Under the pieces are notes generated by a model that was not told where the DNA came from, ran no database searches, and was given only the letters and a program-made list of their open reading frames with translations. This document shows, piece after piece, positions 16,912 through 25,312 of a stretch of 64,000 bases of DNA (the stretch's first letter is position 1; each line of letters starts with the position of its first letter). The position numbers were made by a program, and so were the translations under genes. The stretch is from Halomonas aestuarii. GTDB taxonomy: Bacteria; Pseudomonadota; Gammaproteobacteria; Pseudomonadales; Halomonadaceae. Location of the stretch: contig NZ_CP018139.1 of the NCBI RefSeq assembly GCF_001886615.1, forward strand, positions 186,001 to 250,000. Reading direction: 5' to 3'.

Positions 16912-18504
16912 ATGTCCCAGAATGACCAGACCGCCGACTCACGGACGGGTCTACTGTCACGCTTCGGCGATCCTCTCGTCCTGCTGCTCACCGTGGGCTT
17001 CATCATCGCCTTCGTGGGGCTCTCCCTGTATGACATCCAGGGGGTCGCCGACGGCATCGCCAGCGGCTTTACCTGGACGGCCGCTACGCTCGGCACCTAT
17101 TTCCAGCTGCTGCTGCTGCTGACCTTCCTGGTCGGCATCGGGGTGGCGATCTCCCCCGCCGGCGAGGCCCGGGTCGGCAACCTCGATGCGCCACAGATCA
17201 GCACCTTCAAGTGGCTGTCGATGATCATGTGCACCCTGCTGGCCGGCGGCGGCGTCTTCTTCGCCGCGGGTGAGCCGATCTACCACTTCGTGGTCACCCC
17301 GCCGGCCTTCGACACCGAAGCCGGCACCGCCGAGGCGGTGGCCGGCGCCCTGGCCCAGTCGTTCATGCACTGGGGCTTCCTGGCCTGGGCCGTGCTCGGC
17401 ACGCTCACCGCCGTGGTGCTGGCGCACGCGCACTACGTGAAGGGTCAGCCGCTGCAGCCGCGCACCCTGCTCTACCCAGTCCTCGGCGAGCGGGTCATGA
17501 AGGGCTGGATCGGCAGCGTGGTCGATGCCTGCTGCGTGATCGCCGTGGTCGCCGGCACCGTCGGCCCCATCGGCTTCCTCGCCACCCAGGTCAGCTTCGG
17601 CCTCGGCGAGCTGTTCGGCATCGGCCAGGGCTACGGCACCCAGCTGGCCATCCTGGTCGTGCTCGGCGCCGTCTACGTCACCTCGGCGATGACCGGCATC
17701 CACAAGGGCATCCAGGTCCTCAGCCGCTTCAACGTCTTCCTGGCGCTCGCCATCGCGGCGGTGATCGCGGTCTTCGGCCCCACGCAGTTCCTGATCAACG
17801 CCTTCACCCAGGGCTTCGGCGAGTACCTCTCCTCGTTCTTCACCATGGCGACCATGACCTCCGAGACGGCGCCCGCCTGGTGGATGAAGTGGTGGACGGT
17901 GTTCTTCTTCGCCTGGTTCATCGGCTACGGTCCGCTGATGGCGATCTTCGTGGCGCGCATCTCGCGAGGCCGCTCCATCCGCCAGATGATCCTGGCCGTC
18001 GCCGTGATGGCGCCGATCGCCACTGCCCTGTGGTTCACCCTGCTCGGCGGCTCCGGCATCCACTATCAGCTGACCGGCGTCATCGACCTCACCGAGGCGC
18101 TCAACAACTTCCAGTTCGACGTGGCGACCCTCACCGTGGCGCAGGCGCTGCCCGGCGGCAGCCTCATGGCGATGGCCATACTGCTGCTGACAAGCATCTT
18201 CGTGGCCACCACCGGCGACTCCATGAGCTACGCCATCGCCGTGGTCTGCACCGGCCACGATGCACCGCATCGCCTGGTGCGCGCCTTCTGGGGTATCGCC
18301 ATGGCCCTGATGGCGGGCATCCTGCTCTACATGGGTGCGGGCCAGATCAGCGCCCTGCAGCAGTTCATCGTGATCACGGCCATCCCGGTCTCGCTCGTAC
18401 TGCTGCCCTCGCTGTGGACCGGGCCCCAGGCGGCCTATGCCATGGCGCGCGAGCAGGGCGTGGTGGCACCGCGGGGCCAGGCGGCAGCCGCCGCGCGTCA
18501 CTGA
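16912..18504 (+). CDS. BCCT family betaine/choline/carnitine transporter
   Basis: A 530-residue transporter from ATG 16912. Twelve hydrophobic helices are apparent. The BCCT signature lies around residues 320-360: WWMKWWTVFFFAWFIGYGP followed by RISRGRSIRQ, with the expected tryptophans in helix 8. BCCT proteins import quaternary amines such as glycine betaine, choline or carnitine, driven by sodium or protons, and are used for osmoprotection. No choline dehydrogenase or bet genes are adjacent, so the substrate is open. Both tails are short, so a long osmosensing C-terminal extension like that of BetP is absent. A strong terminator follows. Confidence 0.93.
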   Translation: MSQNDQTADSRTGLLSRFGDPLVLLLTVGFIIAFVGLSLYDIQGVADGIASGFTWTAATLGTYFQLLLLLTFLVGIGVAISPAGEARVGNLDAPQISTFKWLSMIMCTLLAGGGVFFAAGEPIYHFVVTPPAFDTEAGTAEAVAGALAQSFMHWGFLAWAVLGTLTAVVLAHAHYVKGQPLQPRTLLYPVLGERVMKGWIGSVVDACCVIAVVAGTVGPIGFLATQVSFGLGELFGIGQGYGTQLAILVVLGAVYVTSAMTGIHKGIQVLSRFNVFLALAIAAVIAVFGPTQFLINAFTQGFGEYLSSFFTMATMTSETAPAWWMKWWTVFFFAWFIGYGPLMAIFVARISRGRSIRQMILAVAVMAPIATALWFTLLGGSGIHYQLTGVIDLTEALNNFQFDVATLTVAQALPGGSLMAMAILLLTSIFVATTGDSMSYAIAVVCTGHDAPHRLVRAFWGIAMALMAGILLYMGAGQISALQQFIVITAIPVSLVLLPSLWTGPQAAYAMAREQGVVAPRGQAAAAARH

Positions 18505-18584
18505 TCCCCGGCGGGTTGGCGTCGCGACATGGCGCCGGCCATCGCATTGATGCTCGCGGCACCTGGCGCGACGCCATGATGCAC

Positions 18585-18622
18585 AAGGCCCCGAACCAGC
18601 CAGCTGGTTCGGGGCCTTTGTC
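18585..18622 (+). terminator. Rho-independent terminator after the BCCT gene
   Basis: The arms AAGGCCCCGAACCAG (18585-18599) and CTGGTTCGGGGCCTT (18604-18618) form a perfect 15-bp stem with a four-base loop. It lies 80 bases after the transporter stop and may also serve the converging tail-collar gene. Confidence 0.85.
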
Positions 18623-18671
18623 GTCGGCCTGATGCCCTCCCGAGAGAAGGTGTCAGGACAAGGGATACCGC

Positions 18672-18914
18672 CTAGCCCCGACTGGGATAGACGCCCTGCA
18701 GCGCGATGCAGTAATGCAGATTGTCATCCAGGTTCTTGGTCTTGAGATCGGGCAAGGCGAAGGTCGTTCGCCCGTCCCCGCCGTAGGTGTTGCCGATGAG
18801 GGAGTAGAGCGTCGTATTCTGCTCGATCTGCAGCATCTGGCCTTCGCAGAACGCCCAGCCGCGGGGCGCGAAATTGTACGGAAACAGCTGTATCTGACCG
18901 ATGAACGGTTCCAT
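18672..18914 (-). CDS. Short phage tail collar domain protein (microcystin-dependent protein type)
   Basis: An 80-residue protein with the tail-collar pattern: MEPFIGQIQLFPYNFAPRGW, then CEGQ, TYGGDGRTTFALPDL, and the end YCIALQGVYPSRG. The longer MdpB-type proteins are about 170 residues, but short forms that go straight from LPDL to the C-terminal motif are common, so this looks complete. A GGAAGG ribosome-binding site precedes ATG 18914. It is a lone gene without other phage genes. A surface or secreted fibre-like role is likely but unproven. Confidence 0.8.
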   Translation of the reverse strand: MEPFIGQIQLFPYNFAPRGWAFCEGQMLQIEQNTTLYSLIGNTYGGDGRTTFALPDLKTKNLDDNLHYCIALQGVYPSRG

Positions 18915-19189
18915 GAAGCCTTCCTCTTTTCCATGGCCACGCGATGTGCGTCGGCCTCCATGAATCGATGCCCTTGCGACTCTCCCCGGACTGCCGGAGG
19001 TCCCCAGAGGGCTGTCTTGCCAGCGGACGACGGGGAGCGCTGCGTCATGCCGTCCGCTCTGTGTCATAGCGAGAGGCAATAACCGCGGCCTTGATCGATA
19101 AGCCTAGATAGCGCCCCGGGATTTGCAACGCCCCCCGAGACCCGCGGCCTTCCGAGGCGAGGGAGGCCGGAACTCCCCCGAAGGGAGCG

Positions 19190-20842
19190 TCAGGGCGCCC
19201 GCAGCGCCCACTGCCCGCCGCGCTCCAGGGCCTGCCCCTCGGCCTTGAGCTTGAGCAGGTGGGCCAGTGCCGAGCGGGCCGCGATCCCCTGGCGCGCCTC
19301 CGGCACGTCGTCGTAGGCGTGGCGGGTCAGGGCCTCCAGGCTCGCCGGCCCATGGCGCTTCAGCGCCCGACAGACCTTGTGCTCCCGGGCCAGCCGGTGG
19401 GTGATCAGGAAGTCGATGGCGGCGTGGGCCTCGCCGATGAGGAAGCCGTGGCCCGGCGCGATGAAGTCGACGGGCCGCTCGAGCAGGGTATGCAGCGCGT
19501 CCAGGTAGGCGGCCATGTCGCCGTCCGGCGGGTTGATCACCACCGTGGAGCCCTGCATGACGTGGTCGCCCGAGAACAGCAGGCGCGCGGGTTCCAGCAG
19601 GTAGCAGAGGTGGTTGGAGGCATGCCCCGGCGTGTGCAGCACCGTCAGGGGGCCCGCGGGAGTCTCGAGGCGCTCGCCATGCCGGGGCCGGTGGTCCGGT
19701 GCGAAGCCGGCGTCCTGTCCCTCCCCCGCCGGCGCCGGGTGGCCGACCAGTCGGGCACCGGTGCGTGCGCTCAGCAGGGCCGCGCCCGGGGAGTGGTCGC
19801 GATGGGTATGGGTGACCAGAATCCGTGAGATTCGCCTCCCGGCGAGCGCCAGCAGACGCTCCTGGTGTTCGGGCAGCTCGGGACCGGGGTCGATCACCAC
19901 GTGGTCGTCGCCATCGCCGAGCAGGTAGCTGTTGGTCCCCGGCCCCGTCATCACGCCCGGGTTGGCCGCGGTGACCCGGGTGACGCCCGGCGCCAGCCTC
20001 ACCGCCCTGCCGGGCAAGATCTCGGCACTGGCCATCCCCTGCCGGCCGGGATCGAGACGGCTCACCTCCGCATAGGCCGGGGCATCCGGCTCGACCTGCC
20101 AGGCGGTTCCCCCCTTGCGAGCCGGCCAGGGACGGCTGGGCCTCGGGGTCGGCGGGTTGGCATGGGCATGGCGCATCAGCGCCTCGCCGGTGGGGAAGTC
20201 GGCGAGGATGCGCAGGGTGCGGAGGGTGGGATACCCCAGCGGCAAGCGGCCGGTCCGGTGATCCGCCAGGGCCCGGGCCGGCGTCAGCCAGGCATGGGCG
20301 ATGGTCTCGCTGCCGTCGTGCGCCGCCTGCTGGCCCGGCGGCGCCAGGGCGACAAAGAAGCGCGTGTCGAAGCGCCGCGGCGCCCCCCGGGGCGTGACCC
20401 AGTGACCGAGGTAGGCCAGCCGGTCCAGCGGCAGGCCAAGGCCATGCTGCTCGCACAGGGCGCGAAAGCTCGCCTGCCCGCGCCGCAGCGCCTCCCGACC
20501 GGCCGTGAGGATGGGGTGATCGCCCGCCGGCAGTTGCCCCTGGTCATCCACGGCCAGCAGCAGGCCCGCCTCCTCGAGGCACTCCCTCAGGGCCGCGATC
20601 ATGTAGTCGGCCCCGCCCTCATCGAGGCTCAGGGTCTGGCTGACGGCGGCGTCGCCGCGTCCCGAGGCACAGGCCCGCAGGTCCGGGTCCTGGGGGTCCA
20701 CGGCCCCGCCGGGGAAGACGAAATAGCCGGGCAGGAAGGCCGCCTGCCAGGTGCGCTGCAACAGCAGGACCTCCAGCCCCCGGTCGCCGTCGCGCACCAG
20801 GGCGAGGGTCGCGGCGGGACGGATCTCGGGGGCTGGGGTCAT
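19190..20842 (-). CDS. NUDIX hydrolase / MBL-fold metallo-hydrolase fusion
   Basis: A 550-residue protein; ATG 20842 has GGAG seven bases before it. The N-terminal half (about 1-220) is NUDIX-like with the Nudix-box core RECLEEAG at 86-93 and resembles NUDT19-type acyl-CoA pyrophosphatases. The C-terminal half (about 260-550) is a metallo-beta-lactamase fold with THTHRDH near 342-348 and further metal ligands in HTPGHASNH, GDHVMQG and PGHG. It ends in a winged-helix segment as in LACTB2-like proteins. A nucleotide or CoA-ester substrate followed by thioester or phosphodiester cleavage is plausible, but the pathway is unknown. The divergent neighbour is ridA. Confidence 0.9.
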   Translation of the reverse strand: MTPAPEIRPAATLALVRDGDRGLEVLLLQRTWQAAFLPGYFVFPGGAVDPQDPDLRACASGRGDAAVSQTLSLDEGGADYMIAALRECLEEAGLLLAVDDQGQLPAGDHPILTAGREALRRGQASFRALCEQHGLGLPLDRLAYLGHWVTPRGAPRRFDTRFFVALAPPGQQAAHDGSETIAHAWLTPARALADHRTGRLPLGYPTLRTLRILADFPTGEALMRHAHANPPTPRPSRPWPARKGGTAWQVEPDAPAYAEVSRLDPGRQGMASAEILPGRAVRLAPGVTRVTAANPGVMTGPGTNSYLLGDGDDHVVIDPGPELPEHQERLLALAGRRISRILVTHTHRDHSPGAALLSARTGARLVGHPAPAGEGQDAGFAPDHRPRHGERLETPAGPLTVLHTPGHASNHLCYLLEPARLLFSGDHVMQGSTVVINPPDGDMAAYLDALHTLLERPVDFIAPGHGFLIGEAHAAIDFLITHRLAREHKVCRALKRHGPASLEALTRHAYDDVPEARQGIAARSALAHLLKLKAEGQALERGGQWALRAP

Positions 20843-20977
20843 GGGCCGGCTCCGGGCAGTGAACGGGGCAGGACCCAGAGATACCATGCCGAGGGCCCGC
20901 CGCCCACCACCTGGCGGGGCGGGGCGCAGGCCACTGGCTAGACTCTGGACAGGCCATCACCGCAGACGGAGTCCCCC

Positions 20978-21412
20978 ATGCCGACCTACCACAACGTCGC
21001 CACCCTCCCCCTTCCGCTCTTCCCCGGCAGCCATCTGGTGATCGACGACGACTACATCTTCCTCTCGGGGCTGACCGTCGAGGATATCCAGGGCGGCGAG
21101 ACCGTGATCGGCGACATGCAGGCAGAGACCCGCCTGGTGATGCGCAGCCTCCAGCGCATGCTGGCCTCCGTCGGCTGCGACATGGCCGACGTGGTAAGGG
21201 TCGACGTGCACATCACCGACCTCGACCTGATCCGCGACATGGACGCCGCCTACGCCGAGTTCTTCGAGGCCCATCGCTACCCGGCGCGCACCTGCACCCA
21301 GTCGCCCCGCCTCTAGGGCGGCGCCCACGTGGAGATCACCGTGATGGCCCGCCGCCCCGCCGGCAGCAAGGAGAGCGACGCGCCACCGGAGGCGGATCGC
21401 TCCACCCCCTGA
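20978..21412 (+). pseudogene. ridA: RidA family deaminase gene with an in-frame amber codon
   Basis: The frame from ATG 20978 encodes a RidA-like protein up to CTQSPRL and then meets TAG at 21314-21316. The same frame continues with GGAHVEITVMARRPAG, the conserved C-terminal strand of the family, to TGA 21410-21412. The unbroken protein would be 144 residues. RidA hydrolyses reactive enamine/imine intermediates such as 2-aminoacrylate; the trimer needs the lost strand. The arginine expected to bind the carboxylate is in YPARTC. One base change explains the stop, so it may be a recent mutation, a sequencing error or, less likely, readthrough. Confidence 0.85.
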
Positions 21413-21516
21413 GGGGGAACGGCGCCGCACGGGAACCCCAGCCTGACCCCGACCATCGACGCCGGGGCCCTCCACGGGCGACCTCTTCACCGAAGCAGTG
21501 CATCGAAGCCCCCTTG

Positions 21517-21533
21517 AGCACCATATGTGTGCA
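21517..21533 (+). promoter_or_regulatory. Candidate NtrC binding site upstream of amt
   Basis: AGCACC-N5-TGTGCA matches the NtrC enhancer pattern TGCACC-N5-GGTGCA at 10 of 12 positions. It is centred about 120 bases before the predicted sigma-54 start point, the usual enhancer distance. A second half-site, TGCACC, lies at 21568-21573. Confidence 0.65.
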
Positions 21534-21619
21534 TACCCATGGCGGCCGTGCGCCCTCCTCGGCTATATGCACCATCGGGAAGCCTCCAACCCCCTGGCTT
21601 CCATCCGGATGCGCCAACA

Positions 21620-21634
21620 TGGAACATCTCTTGC
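21620..21634 (+). promoter_or_regulatory. Sigma-54 promoter of amt
   Basis: TGGAACATCTCTTGC fits the consensus TGGCACG-N4-TTGC with the invariant GG (21621-21622) and GC (21633-21634) correctly spaced. Transcription would begin near 21646, which excludes the longer upstream starts of the transporter frame. Confidence 0.75.
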
Positions 21635-21704
21635 ATCGCAGGGAGGTCCTACAAGTCCCAGAGGCCCCGAGGGGGCGACCAACGCATCCGGAGAGATCAC
21701 CGAC

Positions 21705-22913
21705 GTGGATATCACGAGTGCAGTCCAGACCCTGACCCAGAGCGCCAACACGCTCTTCATCCTGATTGGCGCCATCATGGTCCTCGCCATGCATGCCGGC
21801 TTCGCCTTCCTCGAGGTCGGCACGGTACGCCACAAGAACCAGGTCAATGCCCTGGTCAAGATCATGACCGACTTCGGCGTCTCCGCCATCGCCTACTTCT
21901 TCGTCGGCTACCTCGTCGCCTACGACACCCACTTCCTGCACAGCGCCAGCGAGCTGACCGCCGGCAATGGCTACGAGCTGGTCAAGTTCTTCTTCCTGAT
22001 GACCTTCGCCGCGGCGATCCCGGCCATCGTCTCGGGCGGCATCGCCGAGCGGGCCCGCTTCTACCCGATGCTGGTCGCCTCCGCGCTGATCGTCGGATTC
22101 GTCTATCCGTTCTTCGAGGGCATCGTCTGGAACGGCAACTTCGGCATCCAGGAGTGGCTGGCGCATCGTTTCGGTGCAGGCTTCCACGACTTCGCCGGCT
22201 CCGTGGTGGTGCATGCCGTGGGCGGCTGGGTGGCGCTGATGGCCCTGCTGCTGCTGGGCGCTCGCAACGGGCGCTATCGCAACGGTCGGGTCGTGGCCTT
22301 CGCCCCCTCCAACATCCCCTTCCTGGCCCTCGGCGCCTGGATCCTGACCATCGGCTGGTTCGGCTTCAACGTCATGTCGGCCCAGACCCTCGACGGCATC
22401 AGCGGCCTGGTCGCGGTGAACAGCCTGATGGCGATGGTCGGCGGCATCGTCATCTCGATGGTGCTCGGCAGGAAGGACCCGGGCTTCATCCACAACGGCC
22501 CCCTGGCCGGCCTGGTGGCGGTCTGTGCCGGCTCCGACCTGATGCACCCCGTCGGCGCCCTGGTCACCGGCGGCGTGGCCGCAGCCATCTTCGTCTACCT
22601 CTTCGAGTGGGCCCAGGATCGGATCGAGCGCCTGGATGACGTGCTCGGCGTCTGGCCGCTGCATGGCGTCTGCGGCGTCTGGGGCGGCATCGCCGCGGGT
22701 ATCTTCGGCCAGGCTGGGCTGGGCGGCCTCGGCGGCGTCAGCCTCGCCTCCCAGCTCATCGGCTCGCTGGCCGGGGTGCTGGTGGCCGTGGTCGGTGGCC
22801 TGCTGGTCTATGGCGCCATCGCCATGATCACCGGCCTGCGCCTGAGCGAGGAGGAGGAGTTCAACGGCGCCGACGTCAGCGTGCACCGCATCGGGGCCAA
22901 CGCCTGGGACTGA
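21705..22913 (+). CDS. amt: Ammonium transporter
   Basis: A 402-residue Amt/MEP/Rh-family channel from GTG 21705, nine bases after GGAGAG. The start is supported by the sigma-54 promoter just upstream. Eleven membrane helices are apparent. The substrate pathway motifs are present: FAFLEVGTVRHKN near 40, DFAGSVVVHAVGG with the first pore histidine, and PLHGVCGVWGG with the second. It conducts ammonium or ammonia across the inner membrane under nitrogen limitation. No glnK gene is adjacent, unlike the common glnK-amtB operon. The GTG start and upstream elements agree with NtrC/sigma-54 control. Confidence 0.93.
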   Translation: MDITSAVQTLTQSANTLFILIGAIMVLAMHAGFAFLEVGTVRHKNQVNALVKIMTDFGVSAIAYFFVGYLVAYDTHFLHSASELTAGNGYELVKFFFLMTFAAAIPAIVSGGIAERARFYPMLVASALIVGFVYPFFEGIVWNGNFGIQEWLAHRFGAGFHDFAGSVVVHAVGGWVALMALLLLGARNGRYRNGRVVAFAPSNIPFLALGAWILTIGWFGFNVMSAQTLDGISGLVAVNSLMAMVGGIVISMVLGRKDPGFIHNGPLAGLVAVCAGSDLMHPVGALVTGGVAAAIFVYLFEWAQDRIERLDDVLGVWPLHGVCGVWGGIAAGIFGQAGLGGLGGVSLASQLIGSLAGVLVAVVGGLLVYGAIAMITGLRLSEEEEFNGADVSVHRIGANAWD

Positions 22914-22996
22914 TCGAGCAACGGGCCGGGGGATGAATGTCGCCCCGGCCTTCCCTATGCTGGAGGCCTGTTCGATGACGGGAGACAACGACCACC

Positions 22997-23431
22997 ATGT
23001 GGGACCAGCGCGAGATCGTCCTGTCGCCCCGCTCGCGGGGCTTTCACCGGGTCACCGACGAGGTCGTCGCCGGCCTGCCGCGGCTCTTGGACTGCCGGGT
23101 GGGGCTCGTGCACCTGCAGCTGCTGCACACCTCGGCCTCGCTGACCCTCAACGAGAGCGCCGATCCGGACGTGCGCCACGACATGGACGCCTTCCTGCGT
23201 GACCTGGTGCCCGGCGACCTGCCCTACTTCCGCCATACCCTCGAGGGTGACGACGACATGCCGGCCCATGTGGCCGCCAGCCTGTTCGGGACCCAACTGA
23301 CCGTGGCCGTGAGAGGCGGACGCCTGGCCCTGGGGACCTGGCAGGGCATCTGGCTCGGCGAGCACCGCGACCATGGCGGCTCCCGCCGCCTGGTCGCCAC
23401 ATTGCAGGGAAGCCGGGACGGGCAGGAATAG
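22997..23431 (+). CDS. yjbQ: YjbQ family (UPF0047) protein
   Basis: A 144-residue protein with the YjbQ pattern: LHTSASLTLNE near 48, DMDAFLRDLVP, and the GTWQGIWLGEHRD end that carries conserved Glu and His residues. Some family members have weak thiamine-phosphate synthase activity and can rescue thiE mutants; the true substrate is uncertain. It is cytosolic. It starts 83 bases after amt, on the same strand, and may be co-transcribed. It converges closely with a lipoprotein gene. Confidence 0.88.
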   Translation: MWDQREIVLSPRSRGFHRVTDEVVAGLPRLLDCRVGLVHLQLLHTSASLTLNESADPDVRHDMDAFLRDLVPGDLPYFRHTLEGDDDMPAHVAASLFGTQLTVAVRGGRLALGTWQGIWLGEHRDHGGSRRLVATLQGSRDGQE

Positions 23432-23439
23432 GACAGCCC

Positions 23440-23787
23440 TCACCGCCGCTCGACGCTCTCCAGCGTCAGTCGTCGCCCCTCGCTGGGCGAGAAACGAAAG
23501 TGTCCCTGCACCCGGACGGCCTCGCCCAGGTAGGGCGCGATCCGCTCCTGGGGAAAGAGCTCGACCCGGTGCAGGTCCTCGTCCTCGATCCAGTAGTGCA
23601 GCGGGTCCTCGAAGCGGCGCACCACGCCCTGGGTCGCCACGCGGCTGTCGTCGTGCGCGGCGGGATTGTTGGCGAGCACTGGCAGGGGCACCTCGGCGAC
23701 GGCGTTCTCGTCGCTGCAGGCCCCCAGCAGGAGCCCGGCGAGCAGGATCGCCAGGCAGGTGGCGGCCGGTCTTGCGTGAGCTGTCAT
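23440..23787 (-). CDS. Small lipoprotein, possible OB-fold
   Basis: About 115 residues with a lipoprotein signal peptide ending in the lipobox LLGAC (about residues 20-24); the acyl-accepting Cys is followed by Ser, which suggests outer-membrane sorting. The mature part has alternating strands (DDSRVATQGVVRRF, AVRVQGHFRF) that look like a small OB-fold, as in periplasmic stress proteins. No function can be assigned. Only eight bases separate its stop from that of yjbQ, tail to tail. Confidence 0.7.
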   Translation of the reverse strand: MTAHARPAATCLAILLAGLLLGACSDENAVAEVPLPVLANNPAAHDDSRVATQGVVRRFEDPLHYWIEDEDLHRVELFPQERIAPYLGEAVRVQGHFRFSPSEGRRLTLESVERR

Positions 23788-23995
23788 CACGTCCCTCTCG
23801 AAGTACTGATTCGAAGTACTGATAGCCAGTGGCTGATCAAAGACCGATGTCCGCGCCAGTATCGCCGACGCCCCCCTGTCGCGTCATCGCAATGCGACGT
23901 CGCGGCCCTTTTCCCCCACCGGGCCCCGGGCTAGGGTAGACACCACCCCTGTGCCGATGTCGGGCATGGCCCGCCACCCACGCCGAGAGTCACCG

Positions 23996-25168
23996 ATGCC
24001 GCGATCCCGCCCCTTGCGTTTCCGCTCCCGTTGTCGCCACCTCTGCCGCTGGGCCGTCCTGGCCGGGCTCCTCCTGCCCCTCGCGTCTCCTGCCAGCCTG
24101 GCCGATGACTGCCCCCTTCCCGGCCAGTGGCAGACCCGCGGCGGCGAGCGCCTGTCCACCGCGGCGCTGATGCCTGAGCTCACCGACCATCGCGTGCTGC
24201 TGCTCGGCGAGCGCCACGACCGGATCGACCATCACCGCTGGCAGTTGCATACCCTGGCCGCCCTGCATGCCTATCGGCCGGACATGGTGATCGGCCTGGA
24301 GATGCTGCCCCGCGAGGCCCAGCCGGCGCTGGACGCCTGGGTGGCCGGCGAGTTCGACGAGCCCGGCTTCCTGGCGGCCAGCGACTGGCAGCGGGCCTGG
24401 GGCTTCGACCCCGCCCTCTACCTGCCGATCCTGCACTTCGCGCGGATGCAGCGGATCCCGCTCGTGGCCCTCAACGTCACGCCGGCGCTGCGCGGTCGGC
24501 TGGCCATGGAAGGCTGGGAGGCCGTCCCCGCGGAGGAGCGCTTCGGCATCACCCCGCCGGCCCCTGCCTCGCCGGCCTATCGCGACCGCCTCACGGCGAT
24601 CTACGACCAGCACGTCGACCGCGACGACGACACGGCGGGCCTCGAGCGCTTCATCGGCGCCCAGCTGGTCTGGGACCGCGCCATGGCTGCGGCGCTGGTG
24701 GAGGCCGCAGGGCGAGACACCCTGGTGGTGGGCCTGATGGGCGAGGGGCACCTGGCCAACGGCGAGGGGGTCCCCTACCAGCTCGACGACCTCGGCCTCG
24801 ACGACCACCGCACCCTGCTGCCCTGGACCCCGACGGGCGACTGCATGGCTCCTGCGGGGCGAGCCGACGCCCTCTACGTGCTGGGCGACGAGTCTGCGTT
24901 CCAGCCTTCCGCGCCCCTGCGCCTGGGGGTGCTGCTCGAGGCGCACCCGGACGGCGTGCGGGTGCGCCGCATCGAGCCGGGGAGCGTGGCCGAGCGGGCG
25001 GGCCTCGCCGAGGGCGATGTCATCGTCAGCGCCGCCGGGGTCGCCGTGGACACCCCCACCGACCTCACCACCCTCCTGCGTCGCCAGGCCCCGGGCACCC
25101 TGCTGCCGCTGGGGGTCCGGCGCGACGGCGTCACCGAGGAGCGGCTGGCCCGCTTCCCCCCGAGCTGA
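23996..25168 (+). CDS. ChaN-family haem-binding-like protein with C-terminal PDZ domain
   Basis: About 390 residues from ATG 23996. An N-terminal signal peptide ends near ASLADD. The ChaN/Tiki domain (about 50-290) has LLLGERHDRIDHH and GLEMLPREAQ near its start and VGLMGEGHLANGEG near its end; these conserved Glu and His residues are the haem- or metal-binding site of the family. A PDZ domain follows (about 310-390, RRIEPGSVAERAGLAEGDVI). ChaN proteins are usually lipoproteins linked to iron or haem uptake; this one lacks a lipobox and is probably periplasmic. The PDZ suggests peptide or protein binding. No haem-uptake genes are adjacent. Confidence 0.85.
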   Translation: MPRSRPLRFRSRCRHLCRWAVLAGLLLPLASPASLADDCPLPGQWQTRGGERLSTAALMPELTDHRVLLLGERHDRIDHHRWQLHTLAALHAYRPDMVIGLEMLPREAQPALDAWVAGEFDEPGFLAASDWQRAWGFDPALYLPILHFARMQRIPLVALNVTPALRGRLAMEGWEAVPAEERFGITPPAPASPAYRDRLTAIYDQHVDRDDDTAGLERFIGAQLVWDRAMAAALVEAAGRDTLVVGLMGEGHLANGEGVPYQLDDLGLDDHRTLLPWTPTGDCMAPAGRADALYVLGDESAFQPSAPLRLGVLLEAHPDGVRVRRIEPGSVAERAGLAEGDVIVSAAGVAVDTPTDLTTLLRRQAPGTLLPLGVRRDGVTEERLARFPPS

Positions 25169-25312
25169 GGGGCCTCGGGCCCGGCATGACGCGGCGCAGG
25201 GCGCGCCTCGCCGCCTCCGGGAACGACTATGCTGAAGGTATGGAGAGCAACATCACCGGAAGCTAGCCAACCATTGTCGTTCCCGGCCCAAGTGGCCGAA
25301 GGAGAAAGTGTC

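Larger units (their letters stand above)
21413..21704. other. Intergenic control region of the ammonium transporter
   Basis: About 290 bases without a gene. The region holds an NtrC-type enhancer and a sigma-54 promoter, both listed separately, and the untranslated leader of amt. Confidence 0.75.

Noticed and set aside
16957..18501. Long minus-strand frame opposite the BCCT gene
   Set aside because: It is a shadow frame rich in Asp, His and Gly and has no family, while the plus-strand BCCT protein is unmistakable.
18672..18914. Evidence for a prophage from the tail-collar protein
   Set aside because: No other phage gene lies near it, and short tail-collar proteins commonly occur alone in bacterial chromosomes.
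21336..22988. A 550-codon minus-strand frame opposite amt
   Set aside because: The amt protein is well conserved with its own promoter; the antisense frame has no recognisable domain.
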